DNA of 64,000 nucleotides, from assembly GCF_020524485.1 (NCBI RefSeq), contig NZ_JAIVLF010000003.1, positions 310,001 to 374,000 on the forward strand, written 5' to 3'. Positions 33,811 through 43,305 of the stretch are shown piece after piece; the first letter of the stretch is position 1; every line of letters starts with the position of its first letter. Origin of the DNA: Novosphingobium profundi. GTDB taxonomy: Bacteria > Pseudomonadota > Alphaproteobacteria > Sphingomonadales > Sphingomonadaceae. Both the position numbers and the translations under genes were made by a program. Below the pieces are notes generated by a model that was not told the origin of the DNA, made no database searches, and worked only from the letters and a program-made list of their open reading frames with translations.

Positions 33811-34725
33811 TTGGGCAAGATCATTGTCACCGGCGCATCGGGCGCCTTCGGCCACAGCGCAGCGCAGCTTCTTCTGGAGAAATGCGCCGCGGACGACCTC
33901 GTGTTCCTGACACGGACCCCGGACAAGTTGAAGCACTTTTCCGAGGCTGGCGCGCACGTACGCGCAGCCGACTTCGACGATCCCGCAAGCCTGCCCGCCG
34001 CGATGGAGGGCGGGGAGCGCATGCTGCTTATCAGCACCGCGCGCGTCGGCACCCGCGTTGGCCAGCACCGCAATGCGGTCGAGGCGGCTGTGGCTGCAGG
34101 CGTGAACCATATCGTCTACACCTCGCTCATCGCCGCCGATGCGCCCGACAACCCGGCCATCGTCAAGCTCGACCACCGCGCGACCGAGGAGATCATCGAA
34201 GCCTCGGGCGCGGCCTGGACACACCTTCGCGACAGCCAGTATTCCGAAGCCATCGCGGGCGCCATGGTCATCCCGGCCCTGATGACAGGACACAAGCCCG
34301 ACAACTGCGCAGACGGCAAGGTCGCCTTCGTCAGCCGCGACGACTGCGTGGCTTCGGCGGTTGGCGTACTCACCCAGGACGGGCACGCGAACACCGCCTA
34401 CACCCTCACCGGCCCCGAGCTCATCTCGATCCCCGAAGCGCTTGCGATGGCAAGCGAAATCGCGGGCAAGCCGATCGAGGTGGAACATGTCGATGACGAG
34501 GCCATGTTCGCCTACTTCGATTCGCTGGGCGTGCCGCGCCACGCCTCGGACATCGTGCCCGACGGGCCGATCCCCTGGTCGAGCGACGACATGGTAACTT
34601 TCGGCCAGTCGATCCGCGAGGGCTTCTTCGACCTTGCGACCGACCACGTCGAGAAGCTGACCGGAAAGCCCCCCCGCTCCTTGCGCGAAATCATGTTGCA
34701 GCACTGCGAAAGCTGGCCGAAATGA
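33811..34725 (+). CDS. NmrA-like NAD(P)-binding protein
   Basis: 304-aa atypical SDR with the N-terminal Rossmann motif IIVTGASGAFGHS, then RAADFDDPASL, STARVG and YTSLIAADAP. It belongs to the NmrA/quinone-oxidoreductase QOR2 group, which bind NADPH and can reduce quinones or sense redox state. The TTG at 33811 follows GAGAGGACCC. It leads an operon whose next gene overlaps by 4 bp. A role in reducing quinoid or enone intermediates is possible. Confidence 0.78.
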   Translation: MGKIIVTGASGAFGHSAAQLLLEKCAADDLVFLTRTPDKLKHFSEAGAHVRAADFDDPASLPAAMEGGERMLLISTARVGTRVGQHRNAVEAAVAAGVNHIVYTSLIAADAPDNPAIVKLDHRATEEIIEASGAAWTHLRDSQYSEAIAGAMVIPALMTGHKPDNCADGKVAFVSRDDCVASAVGVLTQDGHANTAYTLTGPELISIPEALAMASEIAGKPIEVEHVDDEAMFAYFDSLGVPRHASDIVPDGPIPWSSDDMVTFGQSIREGFFDLATDHVEKLTGKPPRSLREIMLQHCESWPK

Positions 34726-36923
34726 AGCTCTTTTCCGCAAGCCTGACCGCCGCCGCCGCGCTGCTGCTGAGCGCCTGCTCCGGCACGACGGGATCGTCCG
34801 ACAACGCCGCGATGGGCGATGACTGGACCACCCCCAAGGGCGGCGCGAACGCCGCACATTTCTCGGGCCTTACCGACATCAACCCCGGCAATATCGGGCG
34901 CCTGGGCCTTGCCTGGAGCTATGACCTGGGCTCCTCGCGCGTACAGGAGGCAACTCCGGTCGTCCTCGACGGGGTGATGTACACCTCGGGTAACCTGGGG
35001 CGGACGTATGCGCTCAACGCCGCGACCGGCGAGGAGTTGTGGACCTTCGAGCCCGAGGTCGACATGCAGGCCAACCGCGGCGCGTGCTGCGACCAGGGCA
35101 ACCGCGGCGTTGCCGTCGCGAACGGCAAGGTCATGGTCGCCGCGCTCGATGGCTGGCTCTACGCGCTCGACGCCAAGACCGGCAAGGTCGCCTGGAAGGC
35201 CGACACGATCACCGACCATTCGCGCGGCTACACCATCACCGGCGCGCCCGAAGTGGCCGGGAACCTCGTTCTCATCGGCAATGCGGGCGCGGAATACGAC
35301 GCGCGTGGCTATGTGACCGCCTACGACGTCGCCACCGGCGAGCAGGCCTGGCGCTTCTACACCGTACCCCACGATCCCGCACAAGGCCCCCAGGAAAACC
35401 CGGAGCTGGAAGAGGCGGTCAAGACCTGGTCGCCCGAAAGCCGCTGGGACATTGGCGGCGGCGGCACCGTGTGGGACGCGATCAACTACGACGAACGCTT
35501 CGGCACGGTCATCATCGGCGTCGGCAACGCAGGGCCCTACAACCTGGAGCGCCGCTCGCCGGGCGGGGGTGACAACCTCTTCGTCGCCTCGCTTGTCGCG
35601 CTCGATGCCAGGACGGGCCGCGTGAAGTGGCATTACCAGGAAACGCCTGGCGACGCCTGGGACTTCACCTCGACCCAGCCCATCGTCTTTGCCGACATGG
35701 AGGTCGAGGGTGAGATGCGCCCCGTGCTCATCCACGCGCCCAAGAACGGCTACATGTTCGTGCTCGACCGCGAGACCGGAAAACCCATCGCGATCAACGC
35801 CATCGTGCGCACCAGCTGGGCCGACGGCTACGACATGGAGACCGGGCGCCCCAAGGAAAAGCCCGACAGCGCCTACTACTGGAAGGGGCCGAAGATCATC
35901 TTCCCTGCCTCGCCCGGTGCGCGCAACTGGTACCCGCCCGCTTATGACCCGGACCGCGAGCTCTACTTCGCCTCGGTGCTCGACATGGGCAATCTCATGT
36001 TCACCACGCCCCCGCTCGACCCGGCCGATCCGCACCGCAAGAAGGCGCTCAATATCCAGACCGCGCTGCTCTTCACCGCCGATCTCGACAAGTCGATCGC
36101 CACCCTGCCCCCGCCGCTGCAGGACATGGTCAAGGCCCTGCCCGAATGGCAGTGGGTCAAGGACAAGCCCTATTCCTCGCAGATCCGCGCCATCGACCCG
36201 ATGACCGGCAAGGCGAAATGGGCCGTCGACACGGAAGGTTGGCAGGACCGTCCCGGTGTCATGGCGACGAAGACCGGCATCGTCTTTCACGGCAGCATCG
36301 ACGGGCGCTTCATCGCCCGCGACGCCGAGACCGGCAGCATCCTGACCGAGATCGACACCGGCACCGCGATCATGGCCGCGCCCATGACCTACCGCGTCGA
36401 TGGGGTGCAGTATGTCGCGGTCCAGGCGGGCTTTGGCGGCGGGGGCTGGGGATTCGTCCCGCGCTATTCCGCGCCTTACACGTACGGCAACGCCAACCGC
36501 CTGCTCGTCTTCAAGATCGACGGCGGCGAAGTACCCAAGCCCGATCCGCTTCCCGCTCCGCAAGTCGCTCCCGAACCGCCCGCACAGTTGCCCGGCGTAA
36601 CCCCGGCGACCATCGCGCGCGGCCAGGCGGTGTTCTTCGGCAACTGCGCGATCTGCCACTCGAACCAGATCATCTCGGGCGTTCCGGACCTGCGCCGCAT
36701 GCAGCCCGAGATCCACGAGGCCTTCGACCAGATCGTGCTGGAAGGCGCGTTCCTGCCGATGGGCATGCCGCGCTGGGACGATCTCATCAGCAAGGAGGAC
36801 GCCCACGCGATCCACGCCTGGCTGATCGACGAGCAGGCCAAGGTGCGCGAACGCGAACTCAAGCTGAAGGCCGCGGGCAAGCCGCTCGACGCGCCCAGCC
36901 TCACCATCCTGTCCAGCTACTGA
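34722..36923 (+). CDS. PQQ-dependent quinohemoprotein alcohol dehydrogenase
   Basis: 733-aa paralogue of the enzyme at 20047. A lipoprotein signal (LLLSAC), PQQ-ring cysteines in GACCDQGNRG, PGDAWDFTSTQP, and a C-terminal cytochrome c domain with CAICHSNQ are present. Like its paralogue it should oxidise an alcohol in the periplasm and reduce the chain via its own heme. Its ATG overlaps the NmrA-like stop (ATGA), and a GMC oxidoreductase follows by 17 bp, so alcohol oxidation steps are clustered here. Confidence 0.87.
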   Translation: MKLFSASLTAAAALLLSACSGTTGSSDNAAMGDDWTTPKGGANAAHFSGLTDINPGNIGRLGLAWSYDLGSSRVQEATPVVLDGVMYTSGNLGRTYALNAATGEELWTFEPEVDMQANRGACCDQGNRGVAVANGKVMVAALDGWLYALDAKTGKVAWKADTITDHSRGYTITGAPEVAGNLVLIGNAGAEYDARGYVTAYDVATGEQAWRFYTVPHDPAQGPQENPELEEAVKTWSPESRWDIGGGGTVWDAINYDERFGTVIIGVGNAGPYNLERRSPGGGDNLFVASLVALDARTGRVKWHYQETPGDAWDFTSTQPIVFADMEVEGEMRPVLIHAPKNGYMFVLDRETGKPIAINAIVRTSWADGYDMETGRPKEKPDSAYYWKGPKIIFPASPGARNWYPPAYDPDRELYFASVLDMGNLMFTTPPLDPADPHRKKALNIQTALLFTADLDKSIATLPPPLQDMVKALPEWQWVKDKPYSSQIRAIDPMTGKAKWAVDTEGWQDRPGVMATKTGIVFHGSIDGRFIARDAETGSILTEIDTGTAIMAAPMTYRVDGVQYVAVQAGFGGGGWGFVPRYSAPYTYGNANRLLVFKIDGGEVPKPDPLPAPQVAPEPPAQLPGVTPATIARGQAVFFGNCAICHSNQIISGVPDLRRMQPEIHEAFDQIVLEGAFLPMGMPRWDDLISKEDAHAIHAWLIDEQAKVRERELKLKAAGKPLDAPSLTILSSY

Positions 36924-36940
36924 CGAAGGAGAGACAGGCC

Positions 36941-38551
36941 ATGGATACCCCTGACATCATCGTCATCGGCGGCGGTTCGGCCGGCGCGGCGATGGCCGGA
37001 CGGCTCGCCGAAGGCGGCACCCGCGTGCTCCTCGTCGAGGCCGGACGCTCCGACAAGACGCTGAAATCGCGCGTCCCCGCCCTTACCAGCTCGGTCGTCC
37101 AGAACCCGGACTACGACTGGTGCTACAAGGTCGAGCCTGACCCCTCGCTCGGCGGCCGCGCCGATGTGTGGCCCGCGGGCAAGCTCCTGGGTGGGGGCAG
37201 TTCGCTCAACGGCATGATGTTCATCCGCGGGCACAAGTGGGACTACGACCACTGGTCTGACCTCGGCGCATCAGGCTGGGACTACCAGAGCGTGCTCCCC
37301 TACTTCCGCCGGATGGAGGACAACGAGCGCGGCCCTGACGCCTGGCGCGGGACGGGCGGCCCTATCGGGGTCTCCGAGGTCCGCTCGCGCTACGCCATCA
37401 CCGACGACTGGATCGCGGCGGCCGAAGCTGCCGGGATCCCGCGTTCGGACGATCTCAACGGCAAGAGCGCCGAAGGCGTCGACTATGTCCAGGTTTCGCA
37501 GCGCGGCGGCCTGCGCTGTTCGACCGCACGCGGCTATCTGGAGGGGCGCGACTACGACGGACGGCTCAAGGTGGAGCTGGAATGCCAGGTCCTGCGCATC
37601 CTCGTCGAGGACGGGCGTGCCTGCGGCGTGGTCGTGCGGCAAGGCGGCGAGGAACGCACCTGGCGCAGCACGCGCGGAGTGGTGCTGAGCGCCGGTTCGA
37701 TGAACACGCCCCGCCTGCTCATGCTCTCAGGGATTGGCCCGGCCGAGCATCTGCAGGACATGGGCATCCCCCTCGTGCGCGACCTGCCCGGCGTCGGGCG
37801 CAACCTGCAGGACCATGTCGGTACGCACCTCGTCAACACCGTCTCGGGCACCACGCTCAACACCGATGCGCAAGGGCTTCGCGGCGCGCTGCAACTGCTC
37901 AAGTTCGCCGCCTTGCGCACGGGCGCCCTCACCACCGGGATCGGCCATGCCCAGGCCTTCGTCCACGGACGTCCGGGCCTGCCTGCGCCCAACCTGCAGA
38001 TCTCGTTTGCCGCCTTCGCCTTCGATTTCGACGAGCAGGGCCGCCTCATGCTGCGCAAGGACGCCGCTGTTTCCACGCTGATCGGTCTCATGCGCCCCTC
38101 GGCACGCGGGCGCATCACCCTGCGCTCCGCCGATCCGCTGGCGCCGCCGGTGATCACGCACCAGCAACTGGGCAGCGAGGACGACATCGAACAGATCGTC
38201 GAGGGCATCGCCATTGCGCGCAAGATCATGGAGGCCGCCCCCATGGCCGCCCAGATCACCGGCGAGGTCCGCCCGGGCGCCGCGCTCGATGCCCCCGAGG
38301 CCCTGCGCGAATACGTCAAGCTTGCCTCGATCCCGCTCTATCATCCGGTCGGCACTGCGAAGATGGGCCCGGCCGAGGACCTGATGGCAGTGGTCGATCC
38401 CGATCTGGCCGTCCACGGCGTTCCGGGCCTGTGGGTCGCCGACGCTTCGATCTTCCCGAGCCTGCCTGCTGGCAACACCAACGCGACCGCGATCATGGTC
38501 GGCGACAAGGGCTCGGACCACGTACTCAAGGCCCTGCGCGCGAACCGCTGA
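36941..38551 (+). CDS. GMC-family FAD oxidoreductase
   Basis: 536-aa glucose-methanol-choline oxidoreductase. ADP-binding IIVIGGGSAGAAMAGRL, GKLLGGGSSLNGMMFIRGH (first GMC signature), SAGSMNTPRLLMLSGIGP (second) and C-terminal catalytic His in HPVGTAKMGP with Asn in GNTNATAIM. In SYK-6, GMC enzymes oxidise gamma-alcohols of lignin dimers (PhcC/PhcD) and beta-hydroxypropiovanillone (HpvZ), so either class of substrate fits. GAAGGAGAG precedes the ATG. It is third in the NmrA-PQQ-GMC-dioxygenase operon. Confidence 0.88.
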   Translation: MDTPDIIVIGGGSAGAAMAGRLAEGGTRVLLVEAGRSDKTLKSRVPALTSSVVQNPDYDWCYKVEPDPSLGGRADVWPAGKLLGGGSSLNGMMFIRGHKWDYDHWSDLGASGWDYQSVLPYFRRMEDNERGPDAWRGTGGPIGVSEVRSRYAITDDWIAAAEAAGIPRSDDLNGKSAEGVDYVQVSQRGGLRCSTARGYLEGRDYDGRLKVELECQVLRILVEDGRACGVVVRQGGEERTWRSTRGVVLSAGSMNTPRLLMLSGIGPAEHLQDMGIPLVRDLPGVGRNLQDHVGTHLVNTVSGTTLNTDAQGLRGALQLLKFAALRTGALTTGIGHAQAFVHGRPGLPAPNLQISFAAFAFDFDEQGRLMLRKDAAVSTLIGLMRPSARGRITLRSADPLAPPVITHQQLGSEDDIEQIVEGIAIARKIMEAAPMAAQITGEVRPGAALDAPEALREYVKLASIPLYHPVGTAKMGPAEDLMAVVDPDLAVHGVPGLWVADASIFPSLPAGNTNATAIMVGDKGSDHVLKALRANR

Positions 38552-38636
38552 TGGAACGCGTGACACAACAAACCGGGGTCCCCGGGGAGACACCACCCAA
38601 AACAGGTTCTGGATACATTCTGGAGAGGACGTCACT

Positions 38637-40124
38637 GTGACACAGTTCCCGCAAACCATTCATTTCACCGGCACCAACACCCCCATCGGGGTCGAGTGGT
38701 CGGCCCGCAACCTCGATGTCATCGGCACCATCCCCGAGGAGATCGATGGCGCCTTCTTCCGCGCCGTGCCCGACCCGGCCATGGCTCCCATGTTCGAGGA
38801 CGAAGTCGCGCTTTCGGCCGACGGCATGGTCGCCAAGTTCGACATTCGCGGCGGCACCGTCGACTACGCAATCAAGTACGTCGAGACCGAGCGCTACCTG
38901 CTCGAGAAGGAAGCGCGCACCGCGCTCTTCGGGCGCTACCGTAACCCCTACACCGACGATCCCAGCGTTGCGGGCAAGGACCGCACCGTCGCCAACACGA
39001 CGCCTGTCTGGCACGGCGGACGCCTGCTGATGACCAAGGAGGACGGGCTTGGCTACGAGGTCGATCCCGAGACGCTCGAGACCATCGGCCGCTTCGATTA
39101 CTATGGTGCGCTCAAGTCCGAGACCTTCACCGCCCACCCGCGCATCGATCCCGAGACGGGCGAGATGTTCTTCTTCGGCTATGAAGCCGGCGGCCTTGCC
39201 AGCCTCGACGTAGCCTATGGCATTGCCGACAAGGACGGCAACTTGATCTCGGAGCAGTGGTTCAAGCAGCCCTACTGCTCGACCATCCACGACTTCACGA
39301 TCACCGAGAAGTACGCCGTCTTCCCGATCTTCCCGACCACCGCCGATCTCGACCGCCTGAAGGCGGGCGGCGCGCACTGGGCGCACCAGCAGGATCTGGA
39401 ATCCTGGGTCGGGATCATGCCGCGCTATGGCAAGGTCGAGGACATGCGCTGGTTCAAGGGGCCCAAGGGCGTCTCGGCCTTCCACTTCCTCAACGCCTAT
39501 GACGATGGCGACCTGGTCCATCTCGACGTGTGCCTGTCCGACACCTGCGCCTTTGGCTTCATGCGCGAGGCGGGCGGCGTCGAACGCGCGCAGCAGAGCA
39601 TCCAGGGCGGCATGACCCGCTGGACCTTCGATATGTCCAAGCCCGGCGAGGAATTTGAATCGCGCGTCATCGGCCCTCCGGGCGACATGCCGCGCATTCC
39701 CGACGCCAGCCAGGGCCGCATGCACCGCAAGGGCTGGTACCTCACCATCAACCCCGAAGGGGGCCCGCCCGTCCCCGGCGGTCCGGTCGGAGTCTCGTTC
39801 AACATGCTGGTTCAGATCGAGCCGGGCAACGGGCGCATCGAGGCGATGCCGCTCGAACCGGGCATGGCCATCAACGAGCCGGTCCATGTGCCCTCCTCCG
39901 ATCCGGACAAGGACGGCTGGCTGCTGATGGTGGTCGACCGCCAGACCGGGGAGAACAGCTTCGATTCCGAGCTCTGGGTGGTCGAGGCCGACGCCGTGGC
40001 CAAGGGGCCCATCGCCCGCGTGCCGATGCCCCTGCCCATGCGCGCCCAGGTCCACGGCTGGTGGGTTTCGCGCGACCAGCTCGACAAGGCCAAGGCCCGC
40101 AAGGCACAGGCCGCCGCCGCCTGA
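38637..40124 (+). CDS. Carotenoid/lignostilbene-type dioxygenase, second copy
   Basis: 495-aa paralogue of the dioxygenase at 28. Iron-ligand histidines are in TFTAHPRIDP (about 166), TIHDFTITEKY (about 217), SAFHFLNAYD (about 282) and QVHGWWV (about 475). GRYRNPYTDDPS is the same family insert as GAYRNPLTDDPS in the first copy. The GTG at 38637 follows GAGAGGA. It ends the operon after a GMC alcohol oxidase, which fits a route where side-chain oxidation of a phenylcoumaran or diarylpropane leads to a stilbene that is then cleaved. The exact substrate is inferred. Confidence 0.85.
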   Translation: MTQFPQTIHFTGTNTPIGVEWSARNLDVIGTIPEEIDGAFFRAVPDPAMAPMFEDEVALSADGMVAKFDIRGGTVDYAIKYVETERYLLEKEARTALFGRYRNPYTDDPSVAGKDRTVANTTPVWHGGRLLMTKEDGLGYEVDPETLETIGRFDYYGALKSETFTAHPRIDPETGEMFFFGYEAGGLASLDVAYGIADKDGNLISEQWFKQPYCSTIHDFTITEKYAVFPIFPTTADLDRLKAGGAHWAHQQDLESWVGIMPRYGKVEDMRWFKGPKGVSAFHFLNAYDDGDLVHLDVCLSDTCAFGFMREAGGVERAQQSIQGGMTRWTFDMSKPGEEFESRVIGPPGDMPRIPDASQGRMHRKGWYLTINPEGGPPVPGGPVGVSFNMLVQIEPGNGRIEAMPLEPGMAINEPVHVPSSDPDKDGWLLMVVDRQTGENSFDSELWVVEADAVAKGPIARVPMPLPMRAQVHGWWVSRDQLDKAKARKAQAAAA

Positions 40125-40200
40125 TGCGCCCGCGCTGAGGCGCGCTGCGGGAACGCCGTCCGGAAGGAGAGAGGAGGCTCCTTTCGGACGACGAAATCGA

Positions 40201-40228
40201 TTGACACCTTAATAACGATCGTTACTAA
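40201..40228 (+). promoter_or_regulatory. TonB receptor promoter with ATAACG-AT-CGTTAC operator
   Basis: TTGACA at 40201-40206 and a -10-like TACTAA at 40223-40228 flank the palindrome ATAACGATCGTTAC (40212-40225). The operator therefore lies between and over the promoter elements. The remaining untranslated stretch to the start at 40455 (about 225 bp) shows no other clear feature; it may be a long leader. Confidence 0.7.
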
Positions 40229-40454
40229 TTTACCCAAGCTGGTAGTCCGGCTGACAGGGGCGTTGCTGCCCGGGTCAGGACTGCCATTTTGCGCAATGAC
40301 GAAGTCACCAACGAAGGACCGTTGGGGCAGGGAGACAGGTGGCCGCAAGGAACGCCCGAAAGGGCTTTTCGCGCCGCCACGAGGGATGAGAAAGGACAGC
40401 CAGCGTCCTCCATTCCGCCTGCCCGGCCCCCGCGGTCGAGGGAGAGGAAATTTC

Positions 40455-42839
40455 ATGGCACGAGCCCCATTCACCTGTCGTCGCACGGCCAGCGCCGTGA
40501 TCGCCCTGGCCACCGGCCTGACTCTGGGCCTTGGCAACGCCCATGCGCAGGACGGCGCGCAGGACACAGGCGAAGTCCACGCTCCGGAGATCATCGTGAC
40601 CGCGCAGTTTCGCGAACAGCGCCTGCAGGACACCCCCATCGCCATCACCGCGACGAGCGGCGACCAACTGGCCGCCAAGAGCGTCGACAGCGTCACCGAC
40701 CTCACCGCCATCGCGCCCAACGTGAACCTGTCCGAAGCGACCGGCCTCAACGGCAGCGCGGTCCAGGCCTATATCCGCGGCATCGGTCAGAACGATTCCA
40801 GCTTCGCGCTCGAACCGGGCGTGGGCATCTACATCGACGATGTCTATTACGGCACCACTTTCGGCGCGATCCTCGACCTCAACGACCTTGACCGCGTCGA
40901 AGTCCTGCGCGGGCCGCAGGGCACGCTCTCGGGCAAGAACTCGATCGGCGGCTCAATCAAGCTGTTCAGCCGCAAGCCCGACGAGGTCAGCGACGGCTTC
41001 GTCGAGGCTACCACGGGCAGCTACGGCCGCATCGACTTGCGCGCAAGCGCCGGCTTCACCATTGCCGATGGGCTCTACGCGCGCATTTCGGGCGTTTCGA
41101 AGCACACCGACGGCTTCTTCAAGCTCTACGATTACGGCTGCCTCAACCCCGATTCCGGCATTGCCCAGACTGTGGGCGGCGGAGACTGCCAGACCGGCAC
41201 CGAGGGCGGTGTCGACGTACAGGGCGGACGCCTCGCGCTGCGCTATGCCCCTGCCGGCTCGAGCCTCGAGATCAACCTCATCGGCGACTATGCGATGAAC
41301 AAGTCCGAGCAGGTCGCCACCAAACTGATCTATGCGAACAGCAACGACACCCGCTCCTACGACGCAGCCGATCCCATGGGCGGCGTGCCTTTCGACAGCC
41401 GCTTCCTGACCGGGCCCAAGTCCTATTCCAGCTACGCCAACTACGCCTCGGGCGGCAATTACACGACGATCTTCGGCACGCCGCTGCAGGTCGCGCCCGG
41501 CACCTTCGACACCAGCCCGCAAAGCACTGCCAAGAGCTGGGGCGTGGCCGGTACGGTCGACTTCGAGCTGACCGACTTCCTCGCCGTCAAGTCGATCACC
41601 GCCTACCGTGAGGCAAGCGGCACCTCGGGCATCGATCTTGACGGCTCGCCCCTCTCGGTGCTGGTCCAGGAGTTCGACTACAACCACGCCCAGTTCACTC
41701 AGGAACTGCGCCTCTCCGGGCAGGTCGGCACGCTCATCGACTTCACTGTGGGCGGTTATTACTACGATGCCGACGACAACATCGCCGGACGCTCGCTCAT
41801 CCCGACCGCGATGTTCGACTTCGTGCAGGACGATCCGATCACGAACCGCTCGGTTTCGGCCTTCGCGCACTCCGAATTCCACCTGACGCCCGACCTCAAT
41901 GTGATCGCGGGCATCCGCTACACCGACGACAAGAAGACCTACCAGTTCACCCGGCGCAATCCGGACGGCACCCTGCCCTCGGGCATTCCGCTGACGACCA
42001 ACTTCCTGGTCGCAGGGCTGGATGGGGAAGTGGGCCTATTCGAGGGCACGCGCACCGACTACCGCCTGGGCGTCAACTACCGCTTCATGCCCGAGCTGAT
42101 GGTCTATGCGCAGATCGCAACCGGCTACAAGGGCGGCGGCATCAACCCGCGCCCCTACACGCCTGACCAGATCGTGCCTTTCGATCCCGAGACGCTGACC
42201 ACCTACGAGGCCGGCTTCAAGTCGGACCTGTGGAACAACCGCATCCGCTTCAACGGCACGTTCTTCTTCAACCGCTACAAGGATCTCCAGATCAACCGCT
42301 ACTTCTGCCCGGAGAGCGTGAGCCCGACCTGCTCGCAGCCGGCCAATGCGGGCGATGCGGACGTCTGGGGCCTGGAGGCCGAGCTCTTTGCGGAACCCAT
42401 CGACAATCTCACCATCGATGGCGCGATGGGCTACCTCAACTTCGACTACACCCGCGTCGATCCCACGACTTTTGTCGAGGAGGACATGGTCGCCCCCTTC
42501 AACCCGAGCTGGCAGCTGAGCGCCGGCATGCAGTACAGGGCGGAGCTGGGCGATGGCATCGGCACGCTCACCCCGCGCGTCGACTGGACCTACCAGTCCT
42601 CCTTCTACTTCAACTCGGTCAACAACCCGGACAACCTGATCGGCTCGCGCAGCCTCTTCAACCTGCGCCTGACTTACGCATCGGACGACGAGACCTGGCA
42701 GGTCAGCACCGGCATCACCAACCTGTTCGACAAGTTCTACTACACCGGCGTCAGCGAGAACGTGCAGAACTATGGCGTGAACACCGGATCGGTCGGCCGT
42801 CCGCGCGAATGGTTCCTCTCGGTCCGTCGCTCGTTCTGA
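40455..42839 (+). CDS. TonB-dependent outer-membrane receptor
   Basis: 794-aa receptor. Signal peptide ending NAHAQ, PEIIVTAQFREQ as TonB-box region, plug motif GPQGTLSGKNSIGGSI, C-terminal Phe (SVRRSF). It is a clear paralogue of the receptor at 24068. The ATG at 40455 is preceded by GGAGAGGAAATTTC; the open frame continues upstream without such a site. It probably imports a lignin-derived oligomer for the surrounding enzymes. It carries its own operator-containing promoter. Confidence 0.88.
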   Translation: MARAPFTCRRTASAVIALATGLTLGLGNAHAQDGAQDTGEVHAPEIIVTAQFREQRLQDTPIAITATSGDQLAAKSVDSVTDLTAIAPNVNLSEATGLNGSAVQAYIRGIGQNDSSFALEPGVGIYIDDVYYGTTFGAILDLNDLDRVEVLRGPQGTLSGKNSIGGSIKLFSRKPDEVSDGFVEATTGSYGRIDLRASAGFTIADGLYARISGVSKHTDGFFKLYDYGCLNPDSGIAQTVGGGDCQTGTEGGVDVQGGRLALRYAPAGSSLEINLIGDYAMNKSEQVATKLIYANSNDTRSYDAADPMGGVPFDSRFLTGPKSYSSYANYASGGNYTTIFGTPLQVAPGTFDTSPQSTAKSWGVAGTVDFELTDFLAVKSITAYREASGTSGIDLDGSPLSVLVQEFDYNHAQFTQELRLSGQVGTLIDFTVGGYYYDADDNIAGRSLIPTAMFDFVQDDPITNRSVSAFAHSEFHLTPDLNVIAGIRYTDDKKTYQFTRRNPDGTLPSGIPLTTNFLVAGLDGEVGLFEGTRTDYRLGVNYRFMPELMVYAQIATGYKGGGINPRPYTPDQIVPFDPETLTTYEAGFKSDLWNNRIRFNGTFFFNRYKDLQINRYFCPESVSPTCSQPANAGDADVWGLEAELFAEPIDNLTIDGAMGYLNFDYTRVDPTTFVEEDMVAPFNPSWQLSAGMQYRAELGDGIGTLTPRVDWTYQSSFYFNSVNNPDNLIGSRSLFNLRLTYASDDETWQVSTGITNLFDKFYYTGVSENVQNYGVNTGSVGRPREWFLSVRRSF

Positions 42840-42888
42840 GCGCGGACCTTTCCGGCACGCTTCACAGAAGAGAAGAGAGGACGAGACG

Positions 42889-43305
42889 ATGCGCGCGCTC
42901 TATCACGCCAGCCGCTGGATCTTCGGATTGTGGTACCTGTTCTCGGGGGTGGAGTATTTCACCCCCTTCGAACTCCAGCCGCTCGGCAACACGCCGCTCG
43001 GCCAGGAGTTCACGCTGGCGCTCATCCATTCCGGGCTCTTCGCCTGGATCAAGGTGGCCGAGATCGCGATTGCCGTCTTCGTCCTCGCCGACCGCATGAT
43101 GCCGCTCGTCGCGGCCGCAGCCGTGCCCCTGACCGTGGTCATCGCCTACTGGAACTTCGCGCTGGAATGGGGCGTCGTCGAAGTCGTCTTCGGCGCGCTG
43201 ACGATCTTCTTCAACACGGTCCTGCTGTGGCCCTACCGGGCCTATTACCGACCGATGCTCACCGCCTGGCGCGGAGAGAGGGACTTCTCGCTCTCACTCG
43301 ACTGA
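42889..43305 (+). CDS. DoxX-like small membrane protein
   Basis: 138-aa protein with about four transmembrane segments (WIFGLWYLFSGVEYF, WIKVAEIAIAVFVL, MPLVAAAAVPLTVVIAYW, VEVVFGALTIFFNTVLLW). It resembles the DoxX/DUF-type quinone-related membrane proteins. It follows the TonB receptor by 49 bp with GAGAGGACGAGACG before its ATG. Its last 61 bp overlap the end of the convergent importer gene. Function unknown. Confidence 0.7.
   Translation: MRALYHASRWIFGLWYLFSGVEYFTPFELQPLGNTPLGQEFTLALIHSGLFAWIKVAEIAIAVFVLADRMMPLVAAAAVPLTVVIAYWNFALEWGVVEVVFGALTIFFNTVLLWPYRAYYRPMLTAWRGERDFSLSLD

Noticed and set aside
33619..34857. Minus-strand 412-codon frame over the NmrA-like gene
   Set aside because: Antisense shadow; it crosses the operator at 33740 and contains no family motif.
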